From Chloroflexota bacterium (GTDB lineage: Bacteria > Chloroflexota > Anaerolineae > UBA7937 > B3-Chlor), in NCBI GenBank assembly GCA_030616025.1, contig JAUWYD010000081.1:1-5929 (forward strand): a stretch of DNA of 5,929 nt, in the 5' to 3' direction. This document shows, one piece after another, positions 5,830 to 5,929 of the stretch. The translations under genes were made by a program, and so were the position numbers. The notes beneath the pieces are model-generated. The model ran no database searches. It was not told the origin of the DNA and saw nothing but the letters and a program-made list of their open reading frames with translations. Positions within the stretch are counted from its first letter, which is position 1; every line of letters begins with the position of its first letter.

Positions 5830-5835
5830 CTCCTT
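5830..5835 (-). promoter_or_regulatory. Shine-Dalgarno site for gnd
   Basis: AAGGAG on the minus strand, 7 nt before ATG 5822, within the 17-nt rpe-gnd spacer. Confidence 0.7.
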
Positions 5836-5839
5836 GTTT

Positions 5840-5929
5840 CTAAGTCACACTTGCGCGCAGCGCGGCGACGTTCTCGGCCACCGATGCCTTGCTGTTGTAG
5901 ATACTGGAGCCGGCCACTAGCACTGTGGC
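5840..5929 (-). CDS. rpe: Ribulose-phosphate 3-epimerase, C-terminal fragment
   Basis: The last 29 residues of a gene entering from the right edge; stop TAG at 5840-5842. The fragment contains VLVAGSSIYNS followed by VAENVAALRA, which matches the final strand-loop-helix of Rpe, where the GS pair binds the substrate phosphate in the TIM barrel. Rpe interconverts ribulose 5-phosphate and xylulose 5-phosphate. Position directly before gnd supports the call. The fragment is too short to exclude a related phosphate-binding TIM-barrel epimerase. Confidence 0.8.
   Translation of the reverse strand, partial: ATVLVAGSSIYNSKASVAENVAALRASVT

Overview
This is a dense, GC-rich bacterial segment with every gene on the minus strand, so transcription runs from position 5929 towards 1. 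It reads as one operon-like block: rpe (end only) -> gnd -> zwf -> pgl -> a redoxin with an in-frame UGA -> msrP -> msrQ -> a small Tat-signal ORF -> an FAD/disulfide oxidoreductase (start only). Junctions are tight: gnd/zwf overlap by 8 nt, zwf/pgl share TGATG, pgl and the redoxin are 7 nt apart, and the redoxin overlaps msrP by 7 nt when its UGA is read through. The only gap near 100 nt lies between msrP and msrQ.

The right half (about 2720-5929) is the oxidative pentose phosphate branch: glucose-6-phosphate dehydrogenase, 6-phosphogluconolactonase, a short-form 6-phosphogluconate dehydrogenase and ribulose-phosphate 3-epimerase. The left half handles oxidative damage and thiol/electron transfer outside the cytoplasmic membrane. 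It holds MsrP (molybdenum methionine-sulfoxide reductase with a Tat signal and a lipobox-like Cys), MsrQ (heme membrane partner), a short Tat-type ORF with a Pro/Thr/Ala-rich tail, and a MerA/Lpd-like flavoprotein.

The main discovery is at 2273-2713. A conventional reading stops at TGA (2447-2449), leaving 88 residues and an apparent 167-nt non-coding gap before msrP. The frame stays open past that TGA for 57 codons. It reads LG-[UGA]-LICRQHVAQL, which is the active-site helix of the AhpC/TSA-type peroxiredoxin-like family with UGA where the catalytic Cys belongs (UxxC). A 6-bp hairpin with an AGUU loop starts 19 nt after the UGA, which fits a bacterial SECIS element. I interpret the gene as a selenocysteine-containing Prx-like protein co-transcribed with msrPQ. 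Its C-terminus is short and looks eroded or rearranged, so decay is a live alternative. Nested inverted repeats downstream could form structures that compete with the SECIS.

The organism is probably a selenocysteine-decoding bacterium, plausibly Chloroflexota. This rests on the Pro/Thr/Ala-rich linkers behind Tat signals, the lipobox-bearing MsrP and the gene order; it is inference without any database search. TGA ends gnd, zwf and pgl normally and TGG encodes Trp, so the genetic code is standard apart from the proposed recoding.
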